A stretch of 64,000 nucleotides of DNA from Antennarius striatus (lineage: Eukaryota > Chordata > Actinopteri > Lophiiformes > Antennariidae), in assembly GCF_040054535.1 (NCBI RefSeq), contig NC_090784.1, forward strand, positions 17,985,001 to 18,049,000, read 5' to 3'. Below are positions 59,884-64,000 of the stretch, one piece after another; within the stretch, counting starts at the first letter, position 1; the number at the start of each line of letters is the position of its first letter. The position numbers were made by a program, and so were the translations under genes. The notes beneath the pieces are model-generated. The model ran no database searches. It worked only from the letters and a program-made list of their open reading frames with translations, and was not told where the DNA came from.

Positions 59884-61258
59884 CTAGACCAGAAGAAAAA
59901 ACAACATTACTCTGTCTTTTCAGTCGTTCACAATCACACATCAGTATGACCAAACAGAGTGATACACAGTATACAGGTATAAGAGCTCAAATACCAGTCA
60001 GCATGTGAAACGCAGAGGCTTCCTGCCCAGTGACTGCATTTTTAGCAGTACAGGTGTATCTCCCCAAGTCAAACATTCTCATCTCATGGATGTAGTGCAC
60101 GAACCCGGACATCTGCATGTGTTTGAACTTCCAGAAGAAAGTTGCTTTTGGTAGGGAGTTTGCAGAACAGCTGAGAAGAACGCTGTCTTCAAGCTCTGCT
60201 CCGATTGGTGTTTGAGTGATTATTGGTTTGTCGGGTCCATCTTAACAGATGAGGAAGGAAGAGATGGATTGAATGTCAATCATTCCGATCAGAGTGATGT
60301 CAAAGTCATACTTAAAATATATTGATGTTTAAAAACATGACATTATAACATAAAATACAGTACAATACTTACAAAAAACTTTGAGCTGGCATCTGGCCAC
60401 TTCAAAACTCAAAGAATTGCTGACATTACAGGATATCTCTCCGGTGTCGTTCCTGTGCACGGGGCTGATAGATAACACTCTGTTGCCTTCGTAGAAAGTG
60501 AATCTCCCTCCAGGAACCAGAGGCTGGCCGTTTTTCATCCAGACTCTGGTGGATATGGCGCCATCAGCATTGCAGATTAGCTTCACAGAGGTTTTGCCTT
60601 CTATTAGGTTTTCTGTGGGGCAGGTTAGGGTGGGTTTTGGTACCGTTGCTGTGAAGAAATGATAAATAAAGTCAAATTAAGAACCACTCCTGTGATGGGT
60701 GTAAAACGCAGTAGTAGGGTAGTAGTAGTAATACTAATTACTTACATATTTGTTCTTCCCAAACTTCAAATACAGTATCAAACCAATCAATCTCACTTAC
60801 CTAAAACCTCCAGTTTAGTAGTTCCTTGAATCTGCGAGGCTCCGTTTGGGATGATTATTAATTCATACTCGCCACTATCGTTTTCGGTCAAGTTGCTCAG
60901 CACCAGAGATCCAGTCGTTTTATCTAGAGTGACCCTGTTTTCGTAGCCGTTTCCAACCAGATCTGAACTGGTTGAGGTGATTACATTGATGGTACCATTG
61001 AAGCTCCAAGTCAGCACCAGAAATGGTTCGGTGGTCGGTGTTACAGATGTTTTGAAGATGACACTGCCTCCCACTGTTCCACGGAGTGAGTCAGGGAGTA
61101 TACCGGTCCCATAGCAAAGACCTGCTGACGAAAATCAGAGTTCACCAACATTTCACATTGCATTTAATGCTGATGATATATTTAAATCTAACCTTAACAG
61201 ATTTCTTACCTGAGGTGAGGAACACAAGTATGGTAGACCTGAGAAATGAATAGTTCAT
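59804..61258 (-). CDS. CEACAM-like gene C: signal, IgV-like N domain, two Ig domains, GPI-anchor-like tail (5 exons)
   Basis: Exons: 61258-61210, 61121-60801, 60648-60373, 60240-59995, 59883-59804; 972 bases, 323 residues, every intron phase 1. Signal MNYSFLRSTILVFLTSG. The N domain (about 17-123) lacks the canonical cysteines (GSVIFKTSV and GEYELIII) and keeps VLTWSF. Domain 2 (about 124-215) holds LICNADG, RVWMKNG and ISCNVSN; domain 3 (about 216-297) opens YGPDKPIITQTP and holds LLSCSAN and YTCTAKN. The last exon encodes DSSTRISGSMSILVCTVL and six more hydrophobic residues up to the stop, with no charged residue after the hydrophobic run. That is the pattern of a GPI-attachment signal, as in human CEACAM5 and CEACAM6. 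Same exon plan as gene A, different ending. Nearest neighbour is gene B, head-to-tail. Confidence 0.88.
59995..60240 (-). CDS. CEACAM-like C exon 4 (Ig B-type)
   Basis: Acceptor atctgttaag; donor ACTG|GTATTT. Opens YGPDKPIITQTPIGAELE; Cys in LLSCSAN and YTCTAKN. No long reading frame marks it because it begins inside a split codon and lacks a helpful ATG. Confidence 0.85.
60373..60648 (-). CDS. CEACAM-like C exon 3 (Ig A-type)
   Basis: Acceptor ttcttcacag; donor TTTT|GTAAGT. Opens ATVPKPTLTCPTENLIEG; Cys in LICNADG and ISCNVSN. Confidence 0.9.
60801..61121 (-). CDS. CEACAM-like C exon 2 (cysteine-less IgV N domain)
   Basis: Acceptor tcgtcagcag; donor TTAG|GTAAGT. Opens GLCYGTGILPDSLRGTVGG; contains LVLTWSFNG and LTENDSGEYELII. 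Confidence 0.9.
61210..61258 (-). CDS. CEACAM-like C exon 1 (signal peptide)
   Basis: ATG at 61258; donor TCAG|GTAAGA, phase 1. Encodes MNYSFLRSTILVFLTS. Confidence 0.85.
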
Positions 61259-61547
61259 GGTGTATCAGTCAGTCTGGTCCTGCTCTAACGATGCCTGACC
61301 TTCTACAGTCTGTGCTTGGGCAGAAACTGATTAAGTGTCCCTATAATTATATGCAGTAAATGAAACGTATCAACAAGACATCTACATGTTTTGTTTAATC
61401 ATTACCTCAATTAACCTCTGATTGTGGCTTGCCAAACTTAAATGACGCATTAATAAAGCACAGAACTGGATGTTCTGAGCACCAGATAAAATCAATGATT
61501 CATCGGAATCGGGGACCATGATGCATTGTGATTTTCCACTTTAAATA

Positions 61548-61583
61548 AAATTGATTGATTGATTGGTTGATTGGTTGATTATT
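61548..61583. repeat. (GATT)n-like repeat
   Basis: Imperfect GATT/GGTT units upstream of CEACAM-like gene C. Confidence 0.7.
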
Positions 61584-61669
61584 TATGTGAACATTTATTG
61601 TGCTGTGTACACTTTTGTATAATAAAATAAGTTATGTTTTCCTCATTATTAAAGAGCTTTATTGATAAT

Positions 61670-62080
61670 GATTATAACGATAATTATCATTCATTCATTT
61701 TCTTGAAGATCATAACCATCTTGTCTTTAGCCACTTATTCAAGGTGCCAGTTGTGGGCATTGTTGGAGCATATCTCAGCTGGCTATGGGCAAGAAATGGG
61801 GTACATCCCAAATGAGACGCCAGCCTTTTCACTTTTTGACAAACACTGATTTAATAGTTTGTATGTTCTCCCCGGGTTCTCACTGGGTTCTCTGCCCACC
61901 ACCAAAAACATGTAACTGTAGATGAACTGACTGTTCAAATTGTCAGTCTACGTGTGGTCCTGCGATGTCCTGGCGTCATGTCCAGGGTGTACCCCGCTTC
62001 TTGATTGTAGTCAGCTAGGATAGGCTCCGGCATAACCAATGACCCGTAACTTTGGAATCAAGAAATGAATGATTATTATC
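61670..62080. mobile_element. two SINE halves in inverted orientation
   Basis: 61725-61830 reads as the reverse complement of the repeat tail (TATCTCAGCTGG, GGGGTACATCCCA, GAGACGCCAG). 61860-62035 reads as the forward repeat (GTATGTTCTCCCCGGGTTCT to GGGTGTACCCCGC and TAGGATAGGCTCC). The outer ends also mirror each other: TTCATTCATTTTCTTGA against TCAAGAAATGAATGA. Confidence 0.5.
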
Positions 62081-62215
62081 ATAATCATTATTAATAAACC
62101 TCTTGAATAATGACGTAAATAGAACTCCTGTTATTTTGCTTAAAATACAACGAGCTGAAAACATAACCAAACAAAATGGGCGCTGACTGGAGTGCATCCT
62201 CTGCTTTCATCGCTG

Positions 62216-62231
62216 TACTGCCCCCTGCAGT
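62216..62231 (-). promoter_or_regulatory. CTCF-like motif (minus strand)
   Basis: Minus strand reads ACTGCAGGGGGCAGT, matching the core from the Y position onward with two mismatches before it. It lies about 1 kb upstream of CEACAM-like gene C and faces the motif at 42219. Confidence 0.35.
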
Positions 62232-63715
62232 TAAAGCTAACACATTAAAAAAAATCTATTTTTGTGACAAACCAACAAAAATGGAAATGAACATGGGTGG
62301 AAACTTATAATGACAAAACAGATTCATCACCATTGCTTAATAGCAACACAAGGAACAGCTTTATTTAATTAAAAAAAAGAGTCACTGAACTCATTGGAAT
62401 GTTATCTTATCTAAGCTCTTTGTTATAGGTTTTACATACATTCATCCTGTTTTATGTAAATAAAACATCAATTTGAAAAAAACCAAAACAAAAAACCTAA
62501 AGCAGAAAACAGAAAAAAAGATAATAGAAAACATTTTAACATGTGGCCTGAAATGATATTATTGTTCTGTACTGGATGGATAAATAGGAGTCTGTCTACT
62601 CATGATCAAGACTTCGACGATAATGTTGAGTATTCTGCCTCCAAGTGGCCAAAAGGTCTTATCTCAAGGTTCTCCTGTATGTTGTGTTACATTCCAGCAG
62701 CAATCTAATGGTTTTCTGTCTCACACCCTCCATGCTTCTTCAGGAGGTGAATGAGGGAATACGGTTCACCTGTGTGGCTCAGCTGAAAGCTGTTTACAAC
62801 AAGCACCATCCAGGGGCGGCCTTTTAAGCTGCACGCAGCAGAATCTGGGTCTCTCTTCACTGTACCCTGTGAGCCACAGCCGGTGGTGTGATTTTCGAGC
62901 ATTCATATCTGTGTACTTGGTAAGAGGTGGGGGAGTAGGTAAGTTTGGGGGCACCCTATGCATTTTCTATCACGTAGATTTGCTTTTGTTACACGCGCTA
63001 AGAAGAAAGTAGTCAGTGCCAGCCTATGTATGTCTGTCTGCTCCCCTCCTCATCCACAGTTTTGTTAATTTGACACTATAATGCATCTAAAATATTCCAT
63101 TCTTTCAGAATATTAAAGGGAATAAATGATTTTTCTGCCACATTAAATGACAAGAGCTCACCTGAGCCCCCAGGATGACAATTTAAGTGTAACAATGTCA
63201 TTCCCCATTTCATCTGTAAATTAAAGTGATTGTCATTCACTCCACTTTTGCAAGTTTCAATGCTGTAATTAAAATGCTGATTGGAGTGCATGAAGATATA
63301 AAATATAAACCAAACTGATCCTCATTTTGTCTAATAAGGAAACAATGTTCAAGTTGGTGTCAAGCATTACTCTGTTGATCATCAATGATGTTGTCAAGCC
63401 GACCAAAAAAAGACCAAGATTCTTGTTTAACTCTTTAAAAATATTTAGCAAGGGTCACCAGAGTTGCAGAAATCGTAATACATTTCATGACTTGATTAAC
63501 AATTTACAGGTGATCTTAATGTGACCTCCTCTCAATGTTTGACAGCCCATGTCCAACTGTTCAGTGTTTCAGTACGTTTTGCACCAGTTCCTGGCTCTTA
63601 ATAGTAAGGTTCACAACAGGCATTCGACCCATGAAACAACCAATACATTTTCTGAATCAATCAAAGGTCTGTAATATATTACATGAGAACTAACAGTGGT
63701 GATCTAACGGTTTGA

Positions 63716-63730
63716 CCACAAGAGGGCGAC
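63716..63730 (+). promoter_or_regulatory. CTCF-like motif near the promoter of the last gene
   Basis: CCACAAGAGGGCGAC fits the CCACNAGRGGGC form of the motif, 165 bases upstream of the ATG at 63896. Confidence 0.45.
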
Positions 63731-63895
63731 ATCTTGAAGATTCCGGGTTTGAGTGCGCGTTAGTTTTCTGTTAACTCCATTAACTTATTATAGAGACGCT
63801 TCGTCCGTGCGGTGGCTGACGCGTAATTTACGCGGCCCCGGGTTCTCCACGACAACAGAGGTTCCACACGGAATATTATCAACTGTGTGGAAGAC

Positions 63896-63941
63896 ATGGC
63901 GCTCATGACTTTACTTTGTGTCCTCCTTGTGTCTTTTACAG
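63896..63941 (+). CDS. first exon (signal peptide) of an unidentified secreted or membrane protein gene, cut by the window end
   Basis: ATG at 63896 opens MALMTLLCVLLVSFT, a strong hydrophobic leader, ending in phase 1 at TACAG|GTAAGA. Phase-1 signal exons are typical of Ig-domain receptors such as the CEACAM-like genes next door, but the next exon lies beyond the window, so the family is unknown. The upstream 130 bases are CpG-rich (GACGCG, TTACGCGG, CCCCGGG), which fits a promoter. Transcribed away from the cluster. Confidence 0.6.
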
Positions 63942-64000
63942 GTAAGACAAATTTCTACCGGGATCATGGTGTCCGAAAGTGAAGCCCGAACAATCGATAG

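Larger units (their letters stand above)
61259..63895. other. divergent intergenic region between CEACAM-like C and the last gene
   Basis: Holds the inverted SINE pair, two CTCF-like motifs and, in the last 130 bases, CpG-rich promoter-like sequence. No exon recognised. Confidence 0.55.

Overview
The window is vertebrate nuclear DNA, almost certainly from a ray-finned (teleost) fish. It holds multi-exon genes with GT-AG introns, long CA/GT microsatellites, teleost-type SINE fragments and a decayed Tc1-like transposon. I cannot name the species. All exon models below were built by hand, by joining reading frames across splice sites with matching phase.

Region 1 (about 3.4-33.9 kb, + strand) is one large gene, grik5. 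It encodes the KA2/GluK5 kainate-type glutamate receptor subunit. Nineteen coding exons (5209-30139) join without a frame break into 1054 residues: signal peptide, amino-terminal domain, split ligand-binding domain, three membrane spans plus the pore loop, and a long proline-rich tail with a basic RRRR motif. A probable 5' non-coding exon lies upstream, and a roughly 3.8 kb 3' UTR follows.

Region 2 (37.5-40.0 kb, - strand) is a small six-exon receptor gene of 228 residues: signal peptide, one nectin/PVR-type IgV domain, a membrane span, a 17-base microexon, and a tail with two textbook ITIMs. Its layout is that of TIGIT. It lies tail-to-tail with grik5.

Region 3 (42.0-61.3 kb, - strand) is a cluster of three CEACAM-like genes. 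Each opens with a phase-1 signal exon followed by an IgV-like N domain that lacks the canonical disulfide cysteines, as in mammalian CEACAMs. The first (42011-43762) has three Ig domains and appears secreted. The second (48735-58095) has eleven Ig domains in one V plus five A/B pairs, with a membrane span and short tail. The third (59804-61258) has three Ig domains and ends in a GPI-anchor-like hydrophobic tail. Part of the second gene was duplicated very recently. Human GRIK5 also sits among CEACAM genes on chromosome 19q13.2, so the neighbourhood looks ancient.

Region 4 (63.9 kb to the end, + strand) holds only the first exon, a signal peptide, of another secreted or membrane protein gene.

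The rest is introns and intergenic DNA with microsatellites, transposon relics, several perfect hairpins and a few CTCF-like motifs.
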